From UBA5336 sp964415675 (GTDB lineage Bacteria > Pseudomonadota > Alphaproteobacteria > Caulobacterales > Hyphomonadaceae), in assembly GCA_964415675.1 (NCBI GenBank), contig CAYQBG010000012.1, forward strand, positions 62,001 to 126,000: a stretch of DNA of 64,000 bases, read 5' to 3'. The position numbers and the translations under genes are program-made. The notes below the pieces were generated by a model. It searched no databases and was not told the origin of the DNA. It worked only from the letters and a program-made list of their open reading frames with translations. Of the stretch, positions 52,178 to 59,923 are shown piece by piece. Position 1 is the first letter of the stretch; every line of letters begins with the position of its first letter.

Positions 52178-53020
52178 CTATCGGGCTGAAACGGCGGGGC
52201 CCTTGAGCGCATATTGCGAAGTCCCGAGGCGCGCCTCGACGGTCAGATAGCCGTCCGCACCGTCCAGCCGCGCACGATAGAGCTTCGGTGTGAGCCCCCG
52301 GGCAATCGTCCGGCCATCAGCCGACTCGATGCGCCAACCTTCGGCCCGGAAGCCTGAATCCACGAACTCAACAGGAATGTCCGAAACGAGCGGCAACTCA
52401 ACCGGGAGGGGACGCGGCAAGAGGCCATCCACCTGCGCGAACACCTGGACCGCGTAAATGCGGCCATCTGCTTCTGCGAGCCCAAACCCAGCATGGGTGA
52501 ACGCGTTACGGAACAAATTCTCGCGGCTGACCTCATCGCCAATCAGAGCATTATAGATTTCAACCGCACTGGCGTTCTGGTCGACCACAGTGATATTGGC
52601 ACCAGCTGCGCCGAAGATCAGGTCCCGGCCGACCGCGCGAAGACGTGCCTCATGCCCGCGGCCTTCGGGATCGGTATGGCTGGCATAGCCGCGTGCGGCC
52701 ATGTCCAGCGCGTGCATTCGGGCGGCCGCATCCAGCCCGGCATGCGAGCCGAGCGCAGACATGCCGTTCTTTTCACGCATCCGCTGCATCAGGAGCCGGG
52801 TGTCGCGGGCTTTTTCAACCAGCGCACCCGATTGCGGCCGGTCGAGGCAGGCGCGCGCCTCATCGATATAAGATGCCAGCGCGGCGCCATAGCCATCGAC
52901 TAGATTGCAGCTCGTTTCGGGCACAGGCTCTGCGCTGTCGGCGAAGGCTGCGGAAGGGGTCGCAAGTGCCGCAAGAGCAAGCACAGTGATCGACCAGGCT
53001 TTGTCATAAAACTGTAACAT
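52178..53020 (-). CDS. CAP-domain (SCP/PR1-like) secreted protein
   Basis: This protein of about 280 residues begins MLQFYDKAWSITVLALAALA, a signal peptide or membrane anchor. The middle residues (MREKNGMSALGSHAGLDAAA, then HALDMAARGYASHTDPEGRG) match the bacterial CAP domain, an extracellular fold with two conserved histidines; here the first His lies in the HALDMA helix and the second in ASHTDP. A C-terminal beta-rich region of about 90 residues is not recognised. The ATG at 53020 lies only about 14 bases from the -10 box of a strong promoter, so the transcript is nearly leaderless; the frame opening at TTG 53056 would lie inside the promoter. Confidence 0.8.
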   Translation of the reverse strand: MLQFYDKAWSITVLALAALATPSAAFADSAEPVPETSCNLVDGYGAALASYIDEARACLDRPQSGALVEKARDTRLLMQRMREKNGMSALGSHAGLDAAARMHALDMAARGYASHTDPEGRGHEARLRAVGRDLIFGAAGANITVVDQNASAVEIYNALIGDEVSRENLFRNAFTHAGFGLAEADGRIYAVQVFAQVDGLLPRPLPVELPLVSDIPVEFVDSGFRAEGWRIESADGRTIARGLTPKLYRARLDGADGYLTVEARLGTSQYALKGPAVSAR

Positions 53021-53033
53021 TACGCCCAGATTG

Positions 53034-53062
53034 ATTATATGACAGTTTTGTGTCAATCGAAA
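53034..53062 (-). promoter_or_regulatory. Promoter of the CAP-domain gene
   Basis: On the minus strand the -10 is a perfect TATAAT (53034-53039). A weak -35 TTTCGA (53057-53062) lies 17 bp upstream. The spacer holds an inverted repeat, listed separately. Confidence 0.65.
53040..53055. promoter_or_regulatory. Palindromic operator inside the CAP-gene promoter
   Basis: TGACA-N6-TGTCA (spacer GTTTTG on the plus strand) is a perfect 5-bp inverted repeat placed exactly between the -35 and -10 boxes. This is the usual site for a dimeric repressor or a MerR-like activator. The regulator is unknown. Confidence 0.55.
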
Positions 53063-53166
53063 TTTGTCGGATTCCGGACGGTTTTTTTGTATCCATACGG
53101 ACGTTTTGTTGGAAACTCACGGAATTTCAGGCCGCTGGGAGGCTGCCCGAACCTGCAATATTTCTT

Positions 53167-53198
53167 AAAAAAAAGGCCGCCCTGGAGGGACGGCCTTT
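53167..53198 (-). terminator. Rho-independent terminator of pnp
   Basis: On the minus strand AAAGGCCGTCCCTCCAGGG is followed by CGGCCTTT, with a perfect GGCCG/CGGCC stem core and a run of eight T. It starts 29 bp after the pnp stop. Confidence 0.93.
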
Positions 53199-53226
53199 CT
53201 CAGAATGCCTTGAATGCCGGGCGGTC

Positions 53227-55359
53227 TTACTCTTCGCCAGATTTTTCGGCTTCGAGTTCCTGGCCCGTTTCCTGATCGACGACCTTCATCGAGAGGCGCA
53301 CCTTGCCGCGTTCATCAAAGCCCATGAGCTTGACGAACACTTTGCCGCCTTCCTTGACGACATCGGAAGGGTGTTTCACGCGCTGCTCGGCCATTTGCGA
53401 GACATGGACCAGACCGTCGCGCGGGCCGAAAAAGTTCACGAAGGCCCCGAAATCCTTCACCGACACGACTGTGCCTTCATAAATTTCACCCACTTCCGGT
53501 TCCGCCGTCAGCTCGCGGATCCGCTTGATCGCCGCATCAATCGACTTGCGATCGAGCGCGGAAATCTGCACCGACCCGTCATCCTCGATATTCACCTTGG
53601 CGCCGGTAGAGTCGACGATCTCGCGGATCGTCTTGCCGCCCGAACCAATGACTTCGCGAATCTTGTCGACTGGCACCTGGATCATTTCCATCTGCGGGGC
53701 GTGTTCCGACAGGCTCTCGCGGCTGGCGTCCAGGGCCTTCGCCATTTCGTCCAGAATGTGCATCCGTCCGCCCTTGGCCTGTTCCAGGGCGGTCTGCATG
53801 ATCTCGCGGGTGATGCCCGCGATCTTGATGTCCATCTGGAGGGAGGTAACGCCCTGATCCGTGCCTGCGACCTTGAAGTCCATATCGCCGAGATGATCCT
53901 CGTCTCCGAGAATGTCCGAAAGCACAGCGACGCCTTCATCTTCCTTGATCAGGCCCATGGCAATGCCGGAGACTGGCCGGGAAATCGGAACCCCGGCATC
54001 CATCATCGCCAACGCCCCGCCACAAACCGTCGCCATCGAAGACGAACCATTGGATTCAGTGATCTCCGAGACAAGGCGCAAGGTGTAGGGGAAATCCTCA
54101 TCCTTCGGGAGCACTGCGCGCAGCGCCCGCCAGGCCAGCTTGCCATGACCGGTCTCACGCCGCGAGGTTCCGCCCATGCGACCCGTCTCACCCACTGAAT
54201 AGGGAGGGAAGTTATAGTGCAGCATGAATTTGGACTTGTAGGTGCCGTGCAGGGCATCGATGAATTGCTCATCATCGCTGGTGCCAAGCGTGGCGACGCA
54301 GAGCGCCTGAGTCTCGCCGCGCGTGAACAGGGCTGAACCGTGCGTGCGCGGCAGCACGCCCGCTTCTGCCAGAATCGGGCGGACATCGGCAAGGCCGCGC
54401 CCGTCGATCCGTTTTTTTGTCTTCAGTATGCTGCCGCGCACGACGGCGGCTTCAGCAGCCTTGAAGGCCGATTTGAAGACCTGCGGATCCATACCGTCGG
54501 GCTTGTCCTCGGTGGCCACCAGCTCGGCGGCGGCTTTTTCCTTCGCCGCACCGACCGCATCCTGGCGGTCCAGCTTGTCGGTGACCTGATAGGCCTTATC
54601 GATATCCGCGCCCACAAGCGACTGGATAGCAGACAATTCTTGCGACAGGTCTTCGGCTTCGAAATCGAACGGCTCTTTGGCGGCTTTCTCTGCCAGATCG
54701 ATTATCGCATCGATTACTGGCTGCATCGCCTCATGACCGGCGACGACCGCACCGAGCATAACCTCCTCCGACAGTTCCTTCGCCTCGGATTCAACCATCA
54801 TCACGGCGTCTGCCGTGCCCGCGACAACCAGGTCGAGCTCGGACTCCTCCAGGTCATCAACCATCGGATTGATGATATACTCGCCATCCTTGTAGCCTAC
54901 ACGGGCCGCGCCGATGGGACCGAGGAAGGGCGCCCCGGAAAGGACGAGCGCGGCGGACGCACCGATCATTCCGAGAATATCGGGATCGTTTTCAAGGTCA
55001 TAGGACACAGCCGTGAGGACGACCTGAACCTCATTCTTGAAGCCGTCCACAAAGAGCGGACGGATCGGACGGTCGATCAGACGCGAGGTCAGCGTCTCCT
55101 TTTCGGTCGGCCGGCCTTCGCGCTTGAAGAATCCGCCGGGAATCCGACCTGACGCGTAAAATTTCTCCTGATAATTCACTGTCAGCGGAAAGAAGTCCTG
55201 GCCGGGCTTGGCCTGCCGCTGGAAGACAGCTGTGGCGAGGACGGTGGTGTCCCCATAGGTGACGAGGACTGCCCCGTCGGCCTGCCGGGCCATGCGCCCG
55301 GTCTCGATCGTCAGCGTGCGGCCGGCCCATTCCAACGACACAGTGTGTTTGTCGAACAT
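53227..55359 (-). CDS. pnp: Polyribonucleotide nucleotidyltransferase (PNPase)
   Basis: This 710-residue 3'-5' phosphorolytic exoribonuclease belongs to the RNA degradosome. Two RNase PH domains (SRLIDRPIRPLFVDGF in the first; DILGDEDHLGDMDFKVAG in the second) flank an alpha-helical domain. The C-terminal KH (IREVIGSGGKTIREI) and S1 (GEIYEGTVVSVKDFGAFV) domains are intact. The length is standard. It follows rpsO by 70 bp on the same strand with a stable hairpin between, the classic rpsO-pnp arrangement. A strong terminator follows. Confidence 0.98.
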   Translation of the reverse strand: MFDKHTVSLEWAGRTLTIETGRMARQADGAVLVTYGDTTVLATAVFQRQAKPGQDFFPLTVNYQEKFYASGRIPGGFFKREGRPTEKETLTSRLIDRPIRPLFVDGFKNEVQVVLTAVSYDLENDPDILGMIGASAALVLSGAPFLGPIGAARVGYKDGEYIINPMVDDLEESELDLVVAGTADAVMMVESEAKELSEEVMLGAVVAGHEAMQPVIDAIIDLAEKAAKEPFDFEAEDLSQELSAIQSLVGADIDKAYQVTDKLDRQDAVGAAKEKAAAELVATEDKPDGMDPQVFKSAFKAAEAAVVRGSILKTKKRIDGRGLADVRPILAEAGVLPRTHGSALFTRGETQALCVATLGTSDDEQFIDALHGTYKSKFMLHYNFPPYSVGETGRMGGTSRRETGHGKLAWRALRAVLPKDEDFPYTLRLVSEITESNGSSSMATVCGGALAMMDAGVPISRPVSGIAMGLIKEDEGVAVLSDILGDEDHLGDMDFKVAGTDQGVTSLQMDIKIAGITREIMQTALEQAKGGRMHILDEMAKALDASRESLSEHAPQMEMIQVPVDKIREVIGSGGKTIREIVDSTGAKVNIEDDGSVQISALDRKSIDAAIKRIRELTAEPEVGEIYEGTVVSVKDFGAFVNFFGPRDGLVHVSQMAEQRVKHPSDVVKEGGKVFVKLMGFDERGKVRLSMKVVDQETGQELEAEKSGEE

Positions 55360-55388
55360 ACGTTTCGTCTTTCATTCACATACGAAGA

Positions 55389-55416
55389 ACCCGCCGGCCC
55401 CCATGGCGCGGCGGGT
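55389..55416 (-). promoter_or_regulatory. rpsO-pnp intergenic hairpin
   Basis: An 8-bp perfect stem (ACCCGCCG / CGGCGGGT) with a 12-base loop lies between the rpsO stop and pnp start. In related bacteria this spot holds an attenuating terminator and/or an RNase III processing hairpin for PNPase autoregulation. The following TCTTC is a weak U-tract. Confidence 0.6.
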
Positions 55417-55429
55417 CTGATCGGGACCG

Positions 55430-55699
55430 CTATCGGCGGATACCCAATTCACTGATGAGAGTCTTGTATCGCCCCTCATCCTTGCGCTTGACATAGTCAA
55501 GCAGCTTGCGGCGCGTCGCCACCATTTTCAGGAGCCCCCGGCGCGAATGATTGTCCTTCGCATTGGTCTTGAAGTGCTCGGTCAGATTGGTGATCCGTTC
55601 GGTCAGAATCGCCACCTGCACTTCGGGGCTGCCTGTGTCGCCCTCTTCGCGGGCGAATTTCATGATCAGTTCGGTCTTGCGTTCCGGTGTGATCGACAT
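55430..55699 (-). CDS. rpsO: 30S ribosomal protein S15
   Basis: This 89-residue small ribosomal subunit protein binds 16S rRNA early in assembly. It has the full family sequence, beginning MSITPERKTELIMKFARE and including DNHSRRGLLKMVATRRKLLDY. The ATG at 55699 is chosen because the frame to 55813 carries unrelated residues. It heads the rpsO-pnp unit. truB and rbfA, its usual upstream neighbours, are not here. Confidence 0.99.
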   Translation of the reverse strand: MSITPERKTELIMKFAREEGDTGSPEVQVAILTERITNLTEHFKTNAKDNHSRRGLLKMVATRRKLLDYVKRKDEGRYKTLISELGIRR

Positions 55700-55888
55700 C
55701 GTCAATAAGTCTTTCTCATTCGCCCCGCAGGACGTGTTGCTGTCGGGCCCTACGGACCATTCTAATGGGGAGGGCGCCGGGCGTTCAGCACAGGCCGGGA
55801 TGTCGTCCAGCACCGGCTAGCGTCCATTGCTCGCCTCAAGACCGCGCATATGGCATTTTTTGCCCCTTCTGGGAAGGGGGACAGCTCT

Positions 55889-57697
55889 TCAGAGTCTTGT
55901 CAGCCCTGCCAGGCGCTGCGACGGGGAGGGCTCGGCTTCAGGGTCCGTGGTTTCGGCGGTCTCTTCCAGCGCGCCGCGCGCCGCGTCAAAGTCGAGTTCG
56001 CGGATGGCTTCATACTGGTGCAGGAAGACCTTGCCGGTGAGCTTGTCGAGGAAGTCCGATCGCCGGAGCCGGTCCATGACAGGCCCCTTGACCTCTGAAA
56101 GGTGCAGCGTGACGCCAGCCGCCGCGAGACGGTCATTGATCGCTTCGAGACTGTCCAGCCCGCTCGCGTCGATATGGTTCACGGCCGGACACATCAGGAT
56201 CAGGTGCTCAAGGTCCGGCCGGCTGGCGAGCGCGCAATAGATCGTGTCCTCCAGAAAGCGCGCATTGGCGAAATACAGGCTTTCATCGATACGGATCGTA
56301 AGCAGGCGCGGCGCAATCACGACCGCATGACGGTTCACATTCCTGAAATGATGGGTTCCGGGGACCTGGCCCACGATCGCGAAATGCGGGCGCGAAGTAT
56401 TGTAGAGATGAAGCAGGAGCGACAGGGCCACACCGGTGATGACGCCCAGTTCGACCCCTGCGCCCAGTGTCATCAGAATGGTCGCCGCCATGGCCGCGAA
56501 ATCGCTCCTGGAATAGCGCCATGTCGTGCGCACCGCCTTCAGGTCAATCAGCGAGAGGACAGCCACGATGATCGTTGCGGCCAGGACCGCCTGAGGAAGG
56601 TAGAACAGGAGCGGCGTGAGGAAGACCGTCGCCAGACCGATCCCGATGGCGGTCAGCGCGCCGGCGGCAGGGGTCTGTGCGCCTGCATCGAAATTCACCG
56701 CAGAGCGCGCCAGCCCGCCAGTCACGGGATAACCGCTGGAGACACCTGCGGCGAGGCTTGCCGCGCCGAGGCCAATCAGCTCCTGGTTGGGATCGACGCG
56801 CTGGCGTTTCTTGGCGGCTAGCGTCTGGGCCACCGAAACGGACTCGATAAAGCCGATCAGGGCGATCAGCGCCGCCGAGCTGGCGAGCTGGCGCCACAGT
56901 CCCGCGTCATAGTCGGGAAGTCCGATGGCCGGCAGTTCCCGGGGCACCTCGCGAAGGATGGCGACGCCCTTCTCGTCCAGCCCAAGGCTCCAGACCGCGA
57001 GAATGCCTGCAATCACTGCAAACACCGGGCCCGTGCGCGCGATGATCGTCGCCGACTGCTCGCCCAGCCCGGCCCCCGTCAGAAGGCGCTTGAAGCTGCC
57101 GCGCACCCAGAACAGGAAGACAAGCGCGCCGCCACCCACCGCAAGCGTCGGCAGATTGGTTTCGGGCAGATGCGCAATGAGGGAGCGGGTGATCTCGAAC
57201 AGATTATGGCCTTGCGCCTCAATTCCTAGAATATGCTTGATCTGGGACGCGGCGATGATCAGCCCGGATGCGGTGATGAAGCCCGAAATCACGGGATGAC
57301 TAAGGAAATTGGCCAGAAACCCCATTCTGAACAGGCCCATGACCAGTAGGATAAGGCCCGACAGCAGCGCGAGTATCACAGCCGCTTCGATGTAGGCCGC
57401 ACTGCCGGGCGCTGCGATCCGCCCGGCGGCCGCAGCGGTCATCAGTGAGAGAATTGCCACCGGCCCCACCGCCAGGGTCCGGCTGGTGCCGAAGAGGGCA
57501 TAGGCGACCAGTGGCAGAATCGAGGCGTATAAGCCGACTTGTGGTGGCAGACCGGCCAGAAGAGCGTAGGCCAGCGATTGCGGGATCAGCATGATCGTGA
57601 CGATCAGGGCCGCAATCGAATCATTCAGGAAAGCGGACGCGCGGTAGTCGCGCCCCCATTCCAGAATCGGGAAGAACCGTGACAGTGTTCGCAGCAT
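55889..57697 (-). CDS. SulP family anion transporter with STAS domain
   Basis: This 602-residue inner-membrane transporter resembles SulP/SLC26 sulfate or bicarbonate carriers. About 12-14 hydrophobic segments begin with AALIVTIMLIPQSLAYALLA, the SulP signature. FRMGFLANFLSHPVISGFIT is typical of the core, and GYPVTGGLARSAVNFDAGAQ is the conserved loop. A C-terminal STAS domain (AVNHIDASGLDSLEAINDRL) lies at about residues 440-570. The substrate is unknown: sulfate is favoured because the next gene on the same strand upstream is a sulfur-metabolism-like metallohydrolase, but bicarbonate or other anions are possible. Confidence 0.92.
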   Translation of the reverse strand: MLRTLSRFFPILEWGRDYRASAFLNDSIAALIVTIMLIPQSLAYALLAGLPPQVGLYASILPLVAYALFGTSRTLAVGPVAILSLMTAAAAGRIAAPGSAAYIEAAVILALLSGLILLVMGLFRMGFLANFLSHPVISGFITASGLIIAASQIKHILGIEAQGHNLFEITRSLIAHLPETNLPTLAVGGGALVFLFWVRGSFKRLLTGAGLGEQSATIIARTGPVFAVIAGILAVWSLGLDEKGVAILREVPRELPAIGLPDYDAGLWRQLASSAALIALIGFIESVSVAQTLAAKKRQRVDPNQELIGLGAASLAAGVSSGYPVTGGLARSAVNFDAGAQTPAAGALTAIGIGLATVFLTPLLFYLPQAVLAATIIVAVLSLIDLKAVRTTWRYSRSDFAAMAATILMTLGAGVELGVITGVALSLLLHLYNTSRPHFAIVGQVPGTHHFRNVNRHAVVIAPRLLTIRIDESLYFANARFLEDTIYCALASRPDLEHLILMCPAVNHIDASGLDSLEAINDRLAAAGVTLHLSEVKGPVMDRLRRSDFLDKLTGKVFLHQYEAIRELDFDAARGALEETAETTDPEAEPSPSQRLAGLTRL

Positions 57698-57745
57698 GAC
57701 GCACCTCCCGCCCTGGCGGATCTGGCCGCCGCCCCGTCCAGACTA

Positions 57746-58612
57746 TCAGAGCGCGTCGAGCGGGATCTTGATATAGCGCTGGCCATTATCTTCCGGCGGG
57801 GGCAACTGGCCGGCACGCATATTGATCTGGACGGACGGAAGGATCAGGCGCGGCATGTCGAGCGTCGCATCACGGCTCTCGCGCATGCTGACAAATTCAT
57901 CTTCCGAGACACCATCATGAACATGGATATTGTTCGCCCGCTCCTCGGCCACCGTGGTTTCCCAGCGATAGTCTTCCCGGCCTGGCGCCTTGTAATCATG
58001 GCACATGAAAAGACGGGTCTCAGGCGGCAACGCCAGCACTTTCTTTATGGAGCGGAACAGGGTGCGGGCATCCCCGCCGGGAAAATCGGTGCGCGCGGTT
58101 CCGAAATCCGGCATGAAAAGCGTGTCGCCGACAAAAGCCGCATCGCCGATCAGATATGTCATGCAGGCTGGCGTATGACCTGGCGTGTGCATGGCACAGG
58201 CTTCCAGTTCCCCAATCGTGAACGTGTCGCCATCCTGGAAAAGATGATCGAACTGGCTGCCATCGCGCTGAAACTGCGTGCCGGCATTGAAGATCTTGCC
58301 GAACACATCCTGGACGGTCGTGATTTCGCTGCCAATGGCCAGCTTTCCGCCCAAGGCGTCCTGGATATAGGGCGCACCTGAAAGATGGTCGGCATGGACA
58401 TGGGTCTCCATGATCCATTCCAGGCTGAGACCATGCTCGCGGATATAGGCAATGATCTCGTCGGCCGACTCCTTGCTGGTACGCCCGGAAGCGGGATCAT
58501 AGTCCAGCACGCTGTCGATGACCGCGCAGGCCTTTGTGGCCGGATCCGTGACCACATAGCTAACGGTGAAAGTCGGCGCGTCAAAGAAAGCCTGAACATG
58601 GGGCTTTTGCAT
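57746..58612 (-). CDS. MBL-fold metallohydrolase, Blh/persulfide dioxygenase-like
   Basis: This protein of about 288 residues has the metallo-beta-lactamase signature ETHVHADHLSGAPYI and later HTPGHTPAC and VGDTLF. The N-terminus (AFFDAPTFTVSYVVTDPATK) and VIDSVLDYDPASGRTS match the Blh / ETHE1-like group, which oxidises glutathione persulfide in sulfide detoxification, often under BigR/SqrR control. The ATG at 58612 (MQKPHVQAFF) is chosen; 58624 is an alternative. A perfect palindrome lies upstream of it. It lies 48 bp before the SulP gene on the same strand, so the two probably form an operon for sulfur oxidation and export. No BigR, SQR or rhodanese gene is in the window. Confidence 0.87.
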   Translation of the reverse strand: MQKPHVQAFFDAPTFTVSYVVTDPATKACAVIDSVLDYDPASGRTSKESADEIIAYIREHGLSLEWIMETHVHADHLSGAPYIQDALGGKLAIGSEITTVQDVFGKIFNAGTQFQRDGSQFDHLFQDGDTFTIGELEACAMHTPGHTPACMTYLIGDAAFVGDTLFMPDFGTARTDFPGGDARTLFRSIKKVLALPPETRLFMCHDYKAPGREDYRWETTVAEERANNIHVHDGVSEDEFVSMRESRDATLDMPRLILPSVQINMRAGQLPPPEDNGQRYIKIPLDAL

Positions 58613-58648
58613 TTCGGACTCCATCGCAATTCGGGTTCAAATTCTGTG

Positions 58649-58666
58649 TTTTAGATTATTCTAAAA
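58649..58666. promoter_or_regulatory. Palindromic operator upstream of the metallohydrolase gene
   Basis: TTTTAGA-TTAT-TCTAAAA is a perfect 7-bp inverted repeat in AT-rich DNA, 37 bp upstream of the metallohydrolase start. The layout is like a binding site for an ArsR-family sulfide sensor (BigR/SqrR), but the match to a published box was not checked. Confidence 0.6.
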
Positions 58667-58707
58667 TACGCAAATTTCAATCCGGGTGCGACAAACAGCC
58701 TGCCTCT

Positions 58708-59187
58708 TCAGGCAGCTGACGCATTCGATGCGGCCGGGCAGAGGATGGCGCAGACATCCGCCTGTGTCGACGCTTCTCGCAACTGGTCGCGTATGACCGA
58801 CTGGCGCAGCGCGCGGCTGACCTGGGCGAGGGCCCGCAAATGGTCGGCTCCGGCTGAAAGCGGCGCCAGAAGCATGAAGACGATATCGCAGGCGCGCTCA
58901 TCGACGGCATCGAAATCGACGCCATGCTCGAGACGCAGATATCCGCCCACCGGCGCTGCGACCTCTTTCAGCCGGGCATGCGGGATGGCGACCCCGTCGC
59001 CGACACCGGTCGATCCGAGCTGTTCGCGCTCCATGACCGCATCGACGACATCGCGGGGCGCAAGGCCGCCGCCGATTTTCTCAGCAAGCGCCTCAGCCAG
59101 CAGGAGGATGGCCTGCTTGCGGCTCGTGGCCGTACCAATTGGGAGGATCACCCCGCCATTCAGGAGGGAGGAAAGATCGATGGCCAT
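58708..59187 (-). CDS. ptsN: PTS IIA-Ntr family regulator
   Basis: This 159-residue EIIA domain protein of the nitrogen phosphotransferase system has its phospho-acceptor His70 in GVGDGVAIPHARL. The family stretches VVDAVMEREQLGSTGVG and LAPLSAGADHLRALAQVS are clear. It has a regulatory role in nitrogen, potassium and stress responses and no transport role. It lies 35 bp after hpf, its normal neighbour. There is no ptsO/ptsP in the window. Confidence 0.96.
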   Translation of the reverse strand: MAIDLSSLLNGGVILPIGTATSRKQAILLLAEALAEKIGGGLAPRDVVDAVMEREQLGSTGVGDGVAIPHARLKEVAAPVGGYLRLEHGVDFDAVDERACDIVFMLLAPLSAGADHLRALAQVSRALRQSVIRDQLREASTQADVCAILCPAASNASAA

Positions 59188-59222
59188 GACGGGTTCCGTG
59201 TCAGCTCGTGTCGCGTTCGAAC

Positions 59223-59831
59223 TCAGCTTGTTTCGGTCACGCCGGGATCAACCCAGCCAATATGACCATCCAGGCGGCGGTAGACCATATTCAGCCCATT
59301 ATGGCGAGCATTTCTGAACATCAAGGCCGGGGAGTCGCCAAGTTCCAGCTGCATGACCGCTTCGGAAACAGTCATGGTCGAAATTGAGGCACTGCCTTCG
59401 GCGACGGTCAGGGGCGCCTGGTCAGCGCCATTTGGGGGCGATGAGTCGGTCTCGTCGTCCCCGCTGTCGTCTTCCTCGCTCAGCTGCAGGACAAAGGCTG
59501 TTGCCGGCTCGCTGGGGAAGGGCTGGCGGCCAGGCCGGTGATGGTCCTTGAGGCGGCGCTTGTATCGGCGCACCCGCTTCTCGATCTTGCCGAGCGCGCC
59601 TTCAAGCGCCCCATAGGGCTCGTCGCCCTTGTTGACGGCCTGCAGAATGATCCCCGAAGGCAAATGCACATTGAGATCGACCTCGAAAAGATGGCCCTCC
59701 TTCGTGACAGTGACATGGGCATCTCCGGAACGGTCGAAATACTTGGTGACTGCCGCTTCGAGGCCGGCGGAGATACGCTCCTGCAGGGCCTCGCCGAGTT
59801 GCATGTTCTTGCCAGCGATCTTGATCTGCAA
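59223..59831 (-). CDS. hpf: Ribosome hibernation promoting factor (long form)
   Basis: This 202-residue long HPF has an N-terminal ribosome-binding domain (residues 1-100; MQIKIAGKNMQLGEALQERI), an acidic linker, and a C-terminal dimerisation domain with MQLELGDSPALMFRNARHN and YRRLDGHIGWVDP. It dimerises 70S ribosomes in stationary phase. The start codon is TTG (59829-59831), with GGAGG six bases upstream, so no ATG is needed. It is downstream of rpoN, but a strong terminator follows rpoN, so it probably has its own promoter. Confidence 0.95.
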   Translation of the reverse strand: MQIKIAGKNMQLGEALQERISAGLEAAVTKYFDRSGDAHVTVTKEGHLFEVDLNVHLPSGIILQAVNKGDEPYGALEGALGKIEKRVRRYKRRLKDHHRPGRQPFPSEPATAFVLQLSEEDDSGDDETDSSPPNGADQAPLTVAEGSASISTMTVSEAVMQLELGDSPALMFRNARHNGLNMVYRRLDGHIGWVDPGVTETS

Positions 59832-59881
59832 AACAGGCCTCCGTGACTGTGACTATAATGCACCATGGTGCGCCGAAAACG

Positions 59882-59916
59882 AAAAAAACGCAAAAGGGCA
59901 GGCACAGTGGCCTGCC
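59882..59916 (-). terminator. Rho-independent terminator of rpoN
   Basis: On the minus strand a perfect GGCAGGC / GCCTGCC stem with a 6-base loop is followed by CTTTTGCG and seven T. It lies 8 bp after the rpoN stop and before hpf. Confidence 0.85.
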
Positions 59917-59923
59917 GCAGGGG

